Source of the DNA: Fibrella rubiginis
GTDB lineage: Bacteria; Bacteroidota; Bacteroidia; Cytophagales; Spirosomataceae
Assembly (NCBI RefSeq): GCF_017353185.1
Contig: NZ_JAFMYV010000017.1
Coordinates: 62,001 to 126,000, forward strand
Length of the DNA stretch: 64,000 nt
Reading direction: 5' to 3'
Made by a program: the position numbers and the translations under genes. The notes below the pieces were generated by a model. The model saw only the letters and a list, made by a program, of their open reading frames with translations, searched no databases and was not told where the DNA came from. Shown piece after piece: positions 1 to 8,233 of this stretch; position 1 is the stretch's first letter, and each line of letters opens with the position of its first letter.

Positions 1-39
1 CTGTCAGTAGCGTGTAGCAACAGGCACATAAAAACAAAA

Positions 40-63
40 AGCCTCCGCTACATAGCGGAGGCT
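40..63 (-). terminator. Rho-independent terminator of leuA
   Basis: A perfect 10-bp stem (AGCCTCCGCT paired with AGCGGAGGCT) closes a 4-nt loop. On the minus strand it is followed by a T-rich run, TTTTTGTTTTT. It begins 11 nt past the leuA stop codon, so it should end the leuA transcript and therefore the whole branched-chain amino acid block. Confidence 0.85.
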
Positions 64-74
64 CAGCTTAAATG

Positions 75-1214
75 TTATCTAACCAACTCCATCAAGTCCT
101 TGTCATTCACCTCTTTACGAACGTCGGCCATGTCGAGGAAACGGGTGTAGATGGTGTCGAGGGTGGGTCTGTCGTACCGGTAGCCTAATAGTTCGAGGCG
201 GTGTTTCAGGGCATGGCGACCAGAGCGGGCGGTTAGGATGATCAGCGATTTGTCGACACCCACGTCGAGCGGATTCATGATCTCGTAATTCTCGGTATGC
301 TTCAGGTGGCCGTCCTGATGAATGCCTGATGAGTGGGCAAAGGCATTACGGCCCACAATGGCTTTGTTGGCCTGTACCGGCATCCGCATCAGGCCCGATA
401 CCAACTGACTCACCGGATATAGCCGCGTGGTGTCGATACCCGTTTCGAAGCCAAGTTCTTTATGCACGTTCATAGCCATCACCACTTCTTCGAGCGAGGT
501 ATTGCCTGCCCGTTCGCCAATGCCGTTGATCGTGCATTCAATTTGCCGTGCTCCGTTCATAATGCCCGACAAGGAGTTGGCTGTTGCCAGGCCCAGGTCG
601 TTATGGCAGTGAATCGAGATGGTGGCTTTATCGACGTTAGGTACGCAGTTATAAATATGTTTGATCTTCTCGCCGTATTCACCGGGCAGGCAATAGCCTG
701 TTGTGTCGGGAATGTTGACCACCGTAGCTCCGGCTTTGATGACAGCTTCGGTGAGGCGACAAAGGAAATCGAGGTTAGCGCGGCCCGCATCTTCGGCGTA
801 GAATTCTACGTCATCTACGTACGTCCGGGCATGCTTCACAGCGCGAACAGCCTGTTCCAGAATGGCCTCGCGGGTGCTGCTGAACTTGTTCCGAATGTGA
901 ATATCCGACGCGCCAATGCCGGTATGGATCCGGCCCCGCTTAGCGTGTTTAAGCGCCTCACCCGCCGCGTCGATATCACCAGCAACGGCCCGTGATAGGG
1001 CACAAACTGTAGGGTTGGTTACGGCTTTTGCAATCTCGACCACCGACCGAAAATCACCGGGACTCGAAATTGGGAAACCTGCTTCGATCACATCAACGCC
1101 TAATCGCTCTAACTCAAGGGCTACCTGCACCTTTTCGTTTGTTGTCAGTTGACAGCCAGGCACTTGCTCACCGTCGCGAAGAGTCGTGTCGAAAATGTAT
1201 ATCCGGTTGGCCAT
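75..1214 (-). CDS. leuA: 2-isopropylmalate synthase, short form
   Basis: Condenses acetyl-CoA with 2-ketoisovalerate to 2-isopropylmalate, the first committed step of leucine synthesis, in the cytosol. The 379-residue protein has the DRE-TIM signature [12 protein letters not shown] (residues 9-20), metal ligands in HCHND (202-206) and the conserved [11 protein letters not shown] (292-302). It stops soon after the catalytic and linker regions, so the roughly 120-residue C-terminal LeuA-dimer domain that binds leucine in long enzymes is absent. Short forms of this size are, to my knowledge, normal in Bacteroidota. The ATG start is preceded by an inverted repeat at 1217-1257. It is the last gene of the ilv-leu block. 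A homocitrate or methylthioalkylmalate synthase is possible by family, but leuB, leuC and leuD beside it argue for LeuA. Confidence 0.93.
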   Translation of the reverse strand: MANRIYIFDTTLRDGEQVPGCQLTTNEKVQVALELERLGVDVIEAGFPISSPGDFRSVVEIAKAVTNPTVCALSRAVAGDIDAAGEALKHAKRGRIHTGIGASDIHIRNKFSSTREAILEQAVRAVKHARTYVDDVEFYAEDAGRANLDFLCRLTEAVIKAGATVVNIPDTTGYCLPGEYGEKIKHIYNCVPNVDKATISIHCHNDLGLATANSLSGIMNGARQIECTINGIGERAGNTSLEEVVMAMNVHKELGFETGIDTTRLYPVSQLVSGLMRMPVQANKAIVGRNAFAHSSGIHQDGHLKHTENYEIMNPLDVGVDKSLIILTARSGRHALKHRLELLGYRYDRPTLDTIYTRFLDMADVRKEVNDKDLMELVR

Positions 1215-1216
1215 AG

Positions 1217-1257
1217 TTTGTAGTGAAATACCGCGCTTAGCGAAATTTCACTACAAA
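1217..1257. promoter_or_regulatory. Inverted repeat and ilvD-like palindrome before leuA
   Basis: Two perfect 13-nt arms (TTTGTAGTGAAAT and ATTTCACTACAAA) enclose 15 nt, directly before the leuA ATG at 1214. Inside, at 1237-1252, lies TTAGCGAAATTTCACT, which differs by one base from the sequence before ilvD at 17097-17112. It could be an operator or an RNA hairpin in the leader. Function is inferred only from position and recurrence. Confidence 0.5.
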
Positions 1258-1284
1258 AATAGACGCTTCACTGAATTTATAAAC

Positions 1285-1316
1285 GGGTAGGTCGTGTAAT
1301 TTTTACGCAACTACCC
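1285..1316 (-). terminator. Possible weak terminator after the small lipoprotein gene
   Basis: Outer arms GGGTAG and CTACCC pair, and the interior pairs imperfectly. It lies 14 nt past the end of the lipoprotein gene on the minus strand. There is no good T-run, so termination is doubtful. Confidence 0.3.
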
Positions 1317-1329
1317 TGACAGCTAGTTA

Positions 1330-1920
1330 TTAGCGGTAACCAGAAAGCGCAGCTATTACAAACAGGACAAGCAAAATGTATACGCCTCCCAACACAGTAC
1401 CAGCTATACCCAAACCCAATCCCCTCTGTCCCTTTCGCCTAATTTGTCCAAAGGATACAATCCCCAGAATCAGGGCCAACGGACCTAATACAATGGTTAT
1501 GACATTCACGCCCGGCACGAACAGTAAGATCATTGCCAGTAACCCAGCAAAGAAAGACGCTGTCGCTAATCCGTTGGTCGTGCTCTCAACTGGTTTGGCC
1601 TGATACTGTTTGTGCGTAGCCCGCAGTGCTGAGCGTATAGCTTTTCCGGATGGCCTGTTTTCTGCTTTGCGCGTAACCTGGGCTGGTGAAGTACTATGAG
1701 GAATAGCCATTGCCGTATCAGCAGTAGCTGAGGCAGACTGCTGAACAGAGTCTTGCACAGGATTTTGGTTAACCTGAGCAATCGACTCATTATCAGGCTG
1801 CTCAGTTGTATGATGAACCGTGTTTGATGCCTGAAAAAATCCGTATTGGTTTGCCTGACAAGCCGTGAGCAGGTAGCTGGCAAACAGGCAAACGAGAAGT
1901 CGTAATAGAGTTGAATTCAT
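1330..1920 (-). CDS. Small lipoprotein with a DUF4190-like membrane tail
   Basis: The 196-residue product begins with a lipoprotein signal peptide ending in lipobox LLTAC (Cys about residue 20). A polar, low-complexity middle rich in Gln, Ser, Thr and Ala follows, to about residue 115. The C-terminal third holds two or three hydrophobic segments with GLAxAxF and GLGLGIAGTVLGG motifs, resembling the DUF4190 family of small membrane proteins. A lipid anchor joined to transmembrane segments is unusual. It sits between leuB and leuA on the same strand, with hairpins on both sides, so it may be transcribed separately from the amino acid genes. No function is known to me and the neighbours do not suggest one. 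Confidence 0.7.
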   Translation of the reverse strand: MNSTLLRLLVCLFASYLLTACQANQYGFFQASNTVHHTTEQPDNESIAQVNQNPVQDSVQQSASATADTAMAIPHSTSPAQVTRKAENRPSGKAIRSALRATHKQYQAKPVESTTNGLATASFFAGLLAMILLFVPGVNVITIVLGPLALILGIVSFGQIRRKGQRGLGLGIAGTVLGGVYILLVLFVIAALSGYR

Positions 1921-1967
1921 AGTGCTTTTGTAGTGATTGTGAGAGGTTTATCCGCAATTAAATGAAA

Positions 1968-2019
1968 ACGGGTCATCGTTGGTGAGTTGTCTGTACAATC
2001 TCCACCAACAATGACCCGT
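1968..2019 (-). terminator. Terminator-like hairpin after leuB
   Basis: A stem of about 17 bp (ACGGGTCATCGTTGGTG against a nearly exact complement at 2003-2019) closes a loop of about 16 nt. On the minus strand it is followed by TTTTCATTT. It lies 45 nt past the leuB stop and could end or weaken transcription from the upstream leu genes. Confidence 0.6.
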
Positions 2020-2063
2020 CTCGTAACTGTTTGCCCTTCTGGGCCACGCTAATCGCCTAGTAT

Positions 2064-3134
2064 TTATAAATGCCTTAACACTTGCTCACCCATTTGGTAC
2101 GTACCCAACAGCTTATCGGCGGGAGTATTGGCATTGGCAATGTCGCGGGTACGGTATCCAGCCTTGAGCACGGCATCGACGGCGGCAATGACAGCTTCAG
2201 ATTCAGCTTTTAGGCCGAACGAAATGTCGAGCAGCAACGCCACCGACAGTACCGACGCCAATGGGTTAGCAACGCCTTTGCCCGTGATGTCGTGCGCCGA
2301 TCCGTGGATGGGTTCATACACGCCCGTGCTGTCGCCGACTGACGCAGAAGCCAGCATCCCCATCGACCCGGCAATCTGTGAGGCTTCGTCGGTCAGGATG
2401 TCGCCGAAAAGATTACCCGTTACGACCACGTCGAACTTTTTGGGGTCTTTGATCAATAACATCGCTGCTGCGTCAACGAACTGATGCTCTGTCTCTACAT
2501 CTGGATAACGGAGGGCTACTTCCTGTACTACTTCGCGCCATAGGCGACTGCTTTCCAGCACGTTAGCTTTGTCTACAGAACACAATTTACCCCGACGGGT
2601 GCGGGCGGCTTCATAAGCTTTCACCGCAATGCGTTCAATCTCGTAGCGCTGGTACACCATCAAATCCGACGCCATGTTGCGATCTTCCGAGCGTTTCTTT
2701 TCGCCGAAATAGACGTCGCCGGTCAGTTCGCGGAAAAAGAGAATGTCAGCCCCACGCAGAATCTCCGGCTTAATGCTGGAGGCTTCGAGCAGTTCGTCGA
2801 ACAGCTTGATAGGGCGGAGGTTAGCATAAAGGCCAAGCTCTTTCCGCATCTGCAACAGGCCCTGCTCAGGCCGTACTTTGGCCGAGGGATCGTTGTCGTA
2901 TTTGGGGTGGCCCACGGCGCCAAACAGCACAGCATCGGCGGCGCGCATTTTGGTTAATGTCTCGTTGGGCAGGGCCGAGCCGGTCGCCTCAATGGCTACA
3001 TGCCCAATCAGGGCCTCGTCGTAGGTGAACTGATGGTTGAATTTGGCGGCAATGGCTTCCAGAACCTGCTTGCCAACGGCTGTTACTTCCGCCCCGATAC
3101 CGTCGCCGGGGACTATGAGGATGTGTTTTTGCAT
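2064..3134 (-). CDS. leuB: 3-isopropylmalate dehydrogenase
   Basis: Oxidises and decarboxylates 3-isopropylmalate to 2-ketoisocaproate with NAD in the cytosol. In the citramalate route it also acts on 3-methylmalate. At 356 residues it has the usual length. The N-terminal IVPGDGIGAEV, the substrate-loop region PEQGLLQMRKELGLYANLRP, the metal-binding block GNLFGDILTDEASQIAGSMG and the cofactor region EPIHGSAHDITGKGVANP are all present. The ATG start follows the 179-bp hairpin that separates it from cimA. It shares its substrate range with LeuC/LeuD, matching a block that serves both leucine and isoleucine. Confidence 0.96.
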   Translation of the reverse strand: MQKHILIVPGDGIGAEVTAVGKQVLEAIAAKFNHQFTYDEALIGHVAIEATGSALPNETLTKMRAADAVLFGAVGHPKYDNDPSAKVRPEQGLLQMRKELGLYANLRPIKLFDELLEASSIKPEILRGADILFFRELTGDVYFGEKKRSEDRNMASDLMVYQRYEIERIAVKAYEAARTRRGKLCSVDKANVLESSRLWREVVQEVALRYPDVETEHQFVDAAAMLLIKDPKKFDVVVTGNLFGDILTDEASQIAGSMGMLASASVGDSTGVYEPIHGSAHDITGKGVANPLASVLSVALLLDISFGLKAESEAVIAAVDAVLKAGYRTRDIANANTPADKLLGTYQMGEQVLRHL

Positions 3135-3146
3135 GATTCAGTTGAC

Positions 3147-3325
3147 ATGGGAACGTGGATTGAGCGGATTGACGCAGATTTTTTGGACAGGATTTCAGGA
3201 TTTTTACAGGATTTACAAGATTTTTAAGATGCTCGGAAGCAAAGGGATAATCTTGTCAATCCTGCATAAATCCTGCAAATCCTGTCCAAAAAATCTGCGC
3301 CAATCCGCTCAATCCACGTTCCCAT
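3147..3325. repeat. 179-bp near-perfect palindromic element between cimA and leuB
   Basis: The outer 48-nt arms (3147-3194 and 3278-3325) are complementary at 47 of 48 positions. The interior pairs imperfectly and is made of reiterated CAGGATTT and ACAAGATT units. It fills nearly the whole gap between cimA (stop at 3329) and leuB (start at 3134). Such a hairpin in mRNA could stabilise one segment or reduce read-through. It looks like a dispersed palindromic repeat rather than a dedicated regulator. Confidence 0.85.
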
Positions 3326-3328
3326 TTT

Positions 3329-4852
3329 TCATTCCAGTGTATTCAGCATTTTCTGCGTCGCCTTGATGGCAGACACGGTTTGGTCGGAGTCGAGGCCACG
3401 GGTTTTAAACTCGTGCTTTTTCGATTTCCAGGTAATGATTGTTTCGCAAAGGGCATCGGTCCGACCACCGGTTGGGATCCGCACGGCATAGTCGATCAGG
3501 TCGGGTAGCGTCTTCTTTTTGTGGCTATACACCTTCTTCAAGGCGTTCATAAAGGCATCGTACTGCCCGTCGCCCTGAGCACTTTCTTCAAATAGCTCCT
3601 CGTCGATACGTACCCGCAGTGTGGCCGAGGGCTTCAGGTCTTTCGAGTGCGTCAGCACGTAATTTAATACCTCTACCCGCGCCATAACAGTCGTGTTGTG
3701 CAGCACGTCGGCCATTACATAAGGCAGGTCTTCACGCGTGACGGCCTCTTTCAGATCGCCCAACTCAATAACCCGGTCTGTGACTTTCTTCAAATCATCG
3801 TCCGACAGTTGAATTCCTAATTCGCGGAGGTTATTCTCAATGTTGGCCTTCCCCGACATTTTACCCAACGCGTAAGAGCGTTTTCGACCAAAGCGTTCGG
3901 GTAGTAATGCGTTGAAATACAGGTTGTTCTTTTTGTCACCGTCGGCGTGGATACCCGCCGTTTGGGTAAATACGTTGTCGCCTACTACGGGTTTATTGTC
4001 GGGAATTCGCAGCCCCGAAAACGTTTCGACAATCTTACTGACCTGATACAGCGACTTTTCGGCCACGCCCATACGCAGGTTGGGCATAAAATCGCGGAGA
4101 GCGGCCAGGGTACTCGCCAGCGGCGCATTACCCGCCCGTTCACCTAATCCGTTGACGGTTAGGTGAACGCCATGTGCACCAGCCCGTACGGCTTCCATCA
4201 CGTTGGCTACCCCGAGGTCATAGTCGTTGTGTGCGTGAAAGTCGATATGCAGCTTGGGGTAACGATCTACCAACTCCCGCACAAAGCTGTAGCTTTCGGC
4301 GGGGGTAAGCACGCCCAGGGTGTCGGGCAGCAGCACCCTGCGGATAGGTTGCGTCTGCAAAAAGTCCAGGTACTGCAATACATATTCCGGCGAATTACGC
4401 ATGCCGTTGCTCCAGTCCTCCAGATACACATTGACCTGTAAGTCAGAGGTTTGAGCGCAGGAAATGATCTGCTGAATATCGGCAAAATGGGCCTCGGGAG
4501 TTTTCTTAAGCTGGTGCGTGAGGTGATTCAGCGACCCCTTTGTGAGCAGGTTCATCACCCTGGCACCCGACGCCCGCATCCAGTCGAGCGAGGCATGACC
4601 GTCGACGAATGTAAGCACCTCGATCTTGTCGAGCATGCCCGCACCAGTAGCCCAGCGTGTAATCTGCTGCACGGCTTCCAGCTCACCCGCCGATACCCGC
4701 GCCGACGCCACCTCTACCCGGTCTACTTTGACTTCGGTGAGTAGCAGCTGCGCCAGGGCCAGCTTCTCGGAGGCCGAAAAAGACACCCCGCTGGTCTGTT
4801 CACCATCGCGGAGGGTTGTGTCCATAACTTCAATGTAGCGGCGGGTGGGCAT
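3329..4852 (-). CDS. cimA: (R)-citramalate synthase, Leptospira CimA type
   Basis: Condenses pyruvate and acetyl-CoA to (R)-citramalate, opening the threonine-independent route to 2-ketobutyrate and isoleucine. The protein from the ATG at 4852 is 507 residues: [19 protein letters not shown], then a TIM barrel with HFHAHND-type metal ligands, then a C-terminal LeuA-dimer/regulatory domain. From memory it follows the Leptospira interrogans enzyme closely: VDRVEVASARVS, NVYLEDWSNGMRNSPEY, FTQTAGIHADGDKKNNLY, ERFGRKRSYALGK, DGQYDAFMNALKK. An upstream in-frame start at 4945 would translate through the hairpin at 4863-4958, so I reject it. A second isopropylmalate synthase is the alternative, but a separate leuA exists nearby. 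The regulatory domain suggests feedback control, probably by isoleucine. Confidence 0.88.
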   Translation of the reverse strand: MPTRRYIEVMDTTLRDGEQTSGVSFSASEKLALAQLLLTEVKVDRVEVASARVSAGELEAVQQITRWATGAGMLDKIEVLTFVDGHASLDWMRASGARVMNLLTKGSLNHLTHQLKKTPEAHFADIQQIISCAQTSDLQVNVYLEDWSNGMRNSPEYVLQYLDFLQTQPIRRVLLPDTLGVLTPAESYSFVRELVDRYPKLHIDFHAHNDYDLGVANVMEAVRAGAHGVHLTVNGLGERAGNAPLASTLAALRDFMPNLRMGVAEKSLYQVSKIVETFSGLRIPDNKPVVGDNVFTQTAGIHADGDKKNNLYFNALLPERFGRKRSYALGKMSGKANIENNLRELGIQLSDDDLKKVTDRVIELGDLKEAVTREDLPYVMADVLHNTTVMARVEVLNYVLTHSKDLKPSATLRVRIDEELFEESAQGDGQYDAFMNALKKVYSHKKKTLPDLIDYAVRIPTGGRTDALCETIITWKSKKHEFKTRGLDSDQTVSAIKATQKMLNTLE

Positions 4853-4862
4853 GAGGAGGTAG

Positions 4863-4958
4863 TGGTGGAAGGGTAAGTGGTAAACGGTGAGTTTGCTGGC
4901 GCGAAACCAACTATAGCCCGCATCAGCAAACTCACCGTTTACCACTCACCCTTCACCA
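4863..4958. repeat. Palindromic element between leuD and cimA
   Basis: Arms of about 34 nt (around 4864-4898 and 4923-4957) pair almost fully, with one bulge, around a 25-nt loop. The core is GGTAAACGGTGAGTTTGCTG. It fills the gap between the leuD stop (4964) and the cimA start (4852), so it would form a hairpin inside the operon mRNA right before the cimA start. Confidence 0.8.
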
Positions 4959-4963
4959 TTTAG

Positions 4964-5560
4964 TTAAAACGGTCTCGCGTCGGCGAACTGAACAATCTCG
5001 TCTTTCATCGACAGCAGGTAATCGATGTCGTCGTAGCCGTTGAGGAGGTTGTTTTTCTTATAGCCGTTAATGGCGAAGGTTTCACTTTCGCCGGTGGTCA
5101 AGAGCGTAATGGTCTGTTCGGGCAGGTTCACTTCCAGTTCGGTGGCTGGATCGGCTTCAATGGCGGCGAAGATGCGTTCCAGGAATTCGGGGCTGACCTG
5201 TACCGGTAAAATACCAATATTCAGCGAGTTACCTTTGAAAATATCAGCGAAAAAACTGGATACGACGCACCGGAATCCATAATCATAAATAGCCCAGGCG
5301 GCGTGTTCGCGGCTCGATCCACTCCCAAAGTTTTTGCCTCCAACAAGAATCTTTCCAGAGTAAGTCGGATCATTCAGTACGAAATCAGCCTTGGGCGATC
5401 CGTCGGTGTTGTAGCGCCAGTCGCGGAAGAGGTTGTCGCCAAAGCCTTTGCGTTCCGTCGCTTTCAGAAAGCGTGCGGGGATAATCTGGTCCGTATCCAC
5501 ATTTTCGATGGGCATCGGAACGGCAGTAGAACGGAGTATGGTGAAATTGTCGTAAGCCAT
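4964..5560 (-). CDS. leuD: 3-isopropylmalate dehydratase, small subunit
   Basis: Swivel-domain subunit of isopropylmalate isomerase, which converts 2- to 3-isopropylmalate and, in the citramalate route, citramalate to 3-methylmalate. At 198 residues it matches the family. [14 protein letters not shown], the substrate-loop [13 protein letters not shown] and the final FADARPF are visible. The ATG start at 5560 is clear. It works with LeuC, encoded just upstream on the same strand. The two genes are separated by a long palindromic element instead of the usual few bases. Confidence 0.96.
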   Translation of the reverse strand: MAYDNFTILRSTAVPMPIENVDTDQIIPARFLKATERKGFGDNLFRDWRYNTDGSPKADFVLNDPTYSGKILVGGKNFGSGSSREHAAWAIYDYGFRCVVSSFFADIFKGNSLNIGILPVQVSPEFLERIFAAIEADPATELEVNLPEQTITLLTTGESETFAINGYKKNNLLNGYDDIDYLLSMKDEIVQFADARPF

Positions 5561-5604
5561 AGTTTGGGTGGAAGAGGGTTAGTGTTTAAGGTTCAATGTC
5601 TAAC

Positions 5605-5800
5605 GTTTAAAGTGGCTTCGCGCTCTGGTGTGGCTTCGCGCATCGTGCCCTTCGACTAGGCGTCCCCGACAGGCTCAGGGTGACAGGCTATCTAATGCAG
5701 TTCAGGTTGTTGATTCAACTTCCCTGTCACCCTGAGCCTGTCGGGGACGCCTAGTCGAAGGGCACGACTCGCGAAGCCAACTAGCAAAGCCACTTTAAAC
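5605..5800. repeat. 196-bp palindromic element between leuC and leuD
   Basis: Two perfect 44-nt arms (5644-5687 and 5723-5766) contain the motif GTCACCCTGAGCCTGTCG and its complement, a type of dispersed palindrome seen in many bacterial genomes. Outer arms also pair: GTTTAAAGTGGCTT (5605-5618) with 5787-5800, and GGCTTCGCG (5632-5640) with 5770-5778. The left flank, starting at 5584, resembles the hairpins at 59067 and 63002. Confidence 0.9.
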
Positions 5801-5810
5801 TCGATCAAAC

Positions 5811-7214
5811 TCAATTCAAAAACTCGCGCGGGTCTGTCACCACGCCCGTCACGGCGGCGGCAGCGGCAACGAGGGGACTGGCCAGGAGGGTACGTGCCCC
5901 TGGACCTTGCCGGCCTTCGAAATTGCGGTTGGAGGTCGATACGGCATATTTGCCCGCCGGAATCTTGTCTTCGTTCATGGCCAGACAAGCCGAACAACCC
6001 GGCTGACGGAGGGCAAAACCAGCTTCGGTTAACACGTCGAGAATACCCTCCGCTTTGATCTGCGACTCTACAATGTGCGATCCCGGCACGAGCCAGGCTG
6101 TGACGTTGTCGGCTTTGCGGCGACCTTTCACGATTGAGGCAAACGCCCGGAAATCTTCGATGCGCCCGTTGGTGCAGCTTCCGAGAAAGACAAAGTCGAT
6201 GGGCTTACCGATCATGGATTCGTTTTCGGCGAAACCCATGTAGGCCAGCGACTTCTGATAGCTCGCGTCGCCGTCGGCCTGATCGGCGGCGGTCGGAATC
6301 TGCCGGGTTACACCCGTACCCATACCCGGGTTGGTACCGTAGGTGATCTGGGGTTCAATAGCAGCCGCGTCGAACGTCATATCGACATCGAATGTGGCCC
6401 CATCGTCTGTTTTAAGACTTTCCCAATAAGGAACAAGTTTATCCCAGGCCTCGCCCTGCGGCGCAAGATCACGGCCTTTCAGGTACGCCAGCGTGGTTTG
6501 GTCGGGAGCAACCATGCCGCCCCGCGCGCCCATTTCGATGCTCATGTTGCAGACCGTCATGCGGCCTTCCATGCTCATCGTACGGAATACGTCGCCGGCA
6601 TATTCCACGAAGTAGCCCGTGGCGCCACTGGCCGAAATCTGTGAGATGATGTAGAGGGCCACATCTTTCGGCACCACGCCTTTACCCAGCGTCCCGTTGA
6701 CCGAAATCCGCATCTTTTTGGGCTTGGGCTGCATAATGCACTGCGTTGCCAAAACCATCTCCACCTCCGATGTACCGATGCCAAACGCGATGGCCCCAAA
6801 CGCTCCGTGTGTAGAGGTGTGCGAGTCGCCACAAACGATGGTCATGCCGGGCAGCGTAATGCCGTTTTCTGGCCCTACCACATGGACAATACCGTTCTTT
6901 TGATGGCCTAGCCCCCAATGCGAGATATGGTATTTGGCGCTGTTGCGTTCCAGCGCGTCCAGTTGGTTAGCCGACAGCGGATCGGCTACGGGCAGGTGCT
7001 GGTTGAGGGTTGGGGTGTTATGGTCGGCGGTGGCAAAGGTCCGTTCCGAGAACAGTACGGGGGCGTTACGGCCTTCCAGACCCAAAAACGCCACCGGGCT
7101 GGTAACCTCGTGAATAAAATGACGGTCAATAAAAAACACGTCGGGACCGTCATCGATGTGCCGGATCACGTGCGCATCCCAGACTTTGTCGAAGAGTGTA
7201 TTGGGGGTTGGCAT
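5811..7214 (-). CDS. leuC: 3-isopropylmalate dehydratase, large subunit
   Basis: Aconitase-superfamily subunit carrying the 4Fe-4S cluster. It isomerises 2-isopropylmalate, and citramalate where that route is used, together with LeuD. The 467-residue length is typical. The N-terminal [17 protein letters not shown], the histidine/serine block [20 protein letters not shown], and the cluster cysteines in [12 protein letters not shown] and [13 protein letters not shown] are all visible. It ends with DPREFLN just inside the hairpin at 5605-5800. The 96-nt gap behind the AraC gene, with a near-consensus -7 element at 7247-7254, suggests leuC may have its own promoter. Confidence 0.96.
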   Translation of the reverse strand: MPTPNTLFDKVWDAHVIRHIDDGPDVFFIDRHFIHEVTSPVAFLGLEGRNAPVLFSERTFATADHNTPTLNQHLPVADPLSANQLDALERNSAKYHISHWGLGHQKNGIVHVVGPENGITLPGMTIVCGDSHTSTHGAFGAIAFGIGTSEVEMVLATQCIMQPKPKKMRISVNGTLGKGVVPKDVALYIISQISASGATGYFVEYAGDVFRTMSMEGRMTVCNMSIEMGARGGMVAPDQTTLAYLKGRDLAPQGEAWDKLVPYWESLKTDDGATFDVDMTFDAAAIEPQITYGTNPGMGTGVTRQIPTAADQADGDASYQKSLAYMGFAENESMIGKPIDFVFLGSCTNGRIEDFRAFASIVKGRRKADNVTAWLVPGSHIVESQIKAEGILDVLTEAGFALRQPGCSACLAMNEDKIPAGKYAVSTSNRNFEGRQGPGARTLLASPLVAAAAAVTGVVTDPREFLN

Positions 7215-7246
7215 GGGCTAAAATGAGGGAATTAGATTCGATAGAA

Positions 7247-7254
7247 CAAAGGTG
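7247..7254 (-). promoter_or_regulatory. Possible -7 element before leuC
   Basis: On the minus strand the sequence is CACCTTTG, seven of eight matches to the Bacteroidota -7 consensus TAnnTTTG, 33 nt before the leuC ATG. No convincing -33 element is visible. Confidence 0.35.
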
Positions 7255-7310
7255 TGCCTTTGCCTCAATGTGCGCATCCCGCCATTCGTCCAGTAAATAG
7301 CGATTTTGGT

Positions 7311-8213
7311 TCAGACAGCTTGTTTGGGTGTAAAACCGTATTGCTGTTTATAGGCCTTGATAAAGTGCGATACGCTTTCGTAGCCTATTTCCATACTGAC
7401 TTCCGAGACGTTTTTAGGCGTGTTGCGGAGCATAAATTGAGCATGTTCCAGGCGTTTGTGGCGAATCCATTGGCCGGGTGGCATGTGAAAGTGTTCCTCA
7501 AAATCGCGCTTGAACGCCGACAGACTTCGGCCCGAAAGTCGGGCTAACTCGCTCATGGATAAGGGTTTGAGTAGATATGTGCTCATGAGGTAGTCAAGGT
7601 CGGCTTTTTGGCCCTGGTAGATTTGGAGCAAAATGGTTTGTAGCTGCCCGGCGGGCGTGGCTTTGGCGTCGAGTTCGAGTAGGTGAAGCAGTAACTCCTG
7701 GAATTTGAGCCGCAGCAACTCATTCAGGTAGGGCGATTTCCCTCCGAAATACGCCAGCAATGATTGAGTAAAGGTCACGAACGTGGGCGAGGCGCTCATC
7801 GACAGAATCAAATCGGCGGGGGGCGGGGGCGAGGCGGCTTTAAAAAGGCTAAGGTGCTGACCCACAAACTCTTTCAGCATCTTTTCATTCATAAAAAATA
7901 CCAGACTCCGGTAATTGGCGTCGATAGACTCGTTCATGGAATAGCATCCCCGCTGAAAGAAGAGTACCTGCCCTTTGTGTACGTGTAACTCCTGCGTCGG
8001 CGAACTGAACTTCTTCTCACCTTCCAACACCACCACCACGGCGTGTTCCTCGAAAAAAATTTCATTCCGGGCAGGGTACACGTCACTTCGGTAGGCCACA
8101 AACGTCATCTCCGACCCGTCGGACCGCGACCCGTCAGCCCGCAACTCATCAGCTCGTCGTATGCTCAGCATCTCGAACTGACTGGTCTGAATGGAGGATG
8201 GAACGCGAAGCAT
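7311..8213 (-). CDS. AraC-family transcriptional regulator
   Basis: A 300-residue one-component regulator. The N-terminal half is a cupin-like sensor (FFEEHAVVVVLEGEKKF, VHKGQVLFFQRG) and the C-terminal 100 residues hold the two AraC helix-turn-helix motifs (MSELARLSGRSLSAFKRDF and EVSMEIGYESVSHFIKAYKQ), ending in GFTPKQAV. It lies 20 nt after a membrane-protein gene and 96 nt before leuC, all on one strand, so it may control part of the block or its own neighbours. The ligand cannot be read from sequence. Branched-chain pathway genes are not usually AraC-controlled, so its target is open. Confidence 0.85.
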   Translation of the reverse strand: MLRVPSSIQTSQFEMLSIRRADELRADGSRSDGSEMTFVAYRSDVYPARNEIFFEEHAVVVVLEGEKKFSSPTQELHVHKGQVLFFQRGCYSMNESIDANYRSLVFFMNEKMLKEFVGQHLSLFKAASPPPPADLILSMSASPTFVTFTQSLLAYFGGKSPYLNELLRLKFQELLLHLLELDAKATPAGQLQTILLQIYQGQKADLDYLMSTYLLKPLSMSELARLSGRSLSAFKRDFEEHFHMPPGQWIRHKRLEHAQFMLRNTPKNVSEVSMEIGYESVSHFIKAYKQQYGFTPKQAV

Positions 8214-8233
8214 AGCTGCTAGTTATCGATGGC

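Noticed and set aside
3147-3325. Miniature insertion sequence (MITE)
   Set aside because: Inverted arms fit, but I see no clean target-site duplication and no related transposase in the window. A palindromic repeat is the safer description.
4853-4945. N-terminal extension of CimA
   Set aside because: It would translate one arm of the hairpin at 4863-4958. The family sequence begins at MPTRRYIEVMD.
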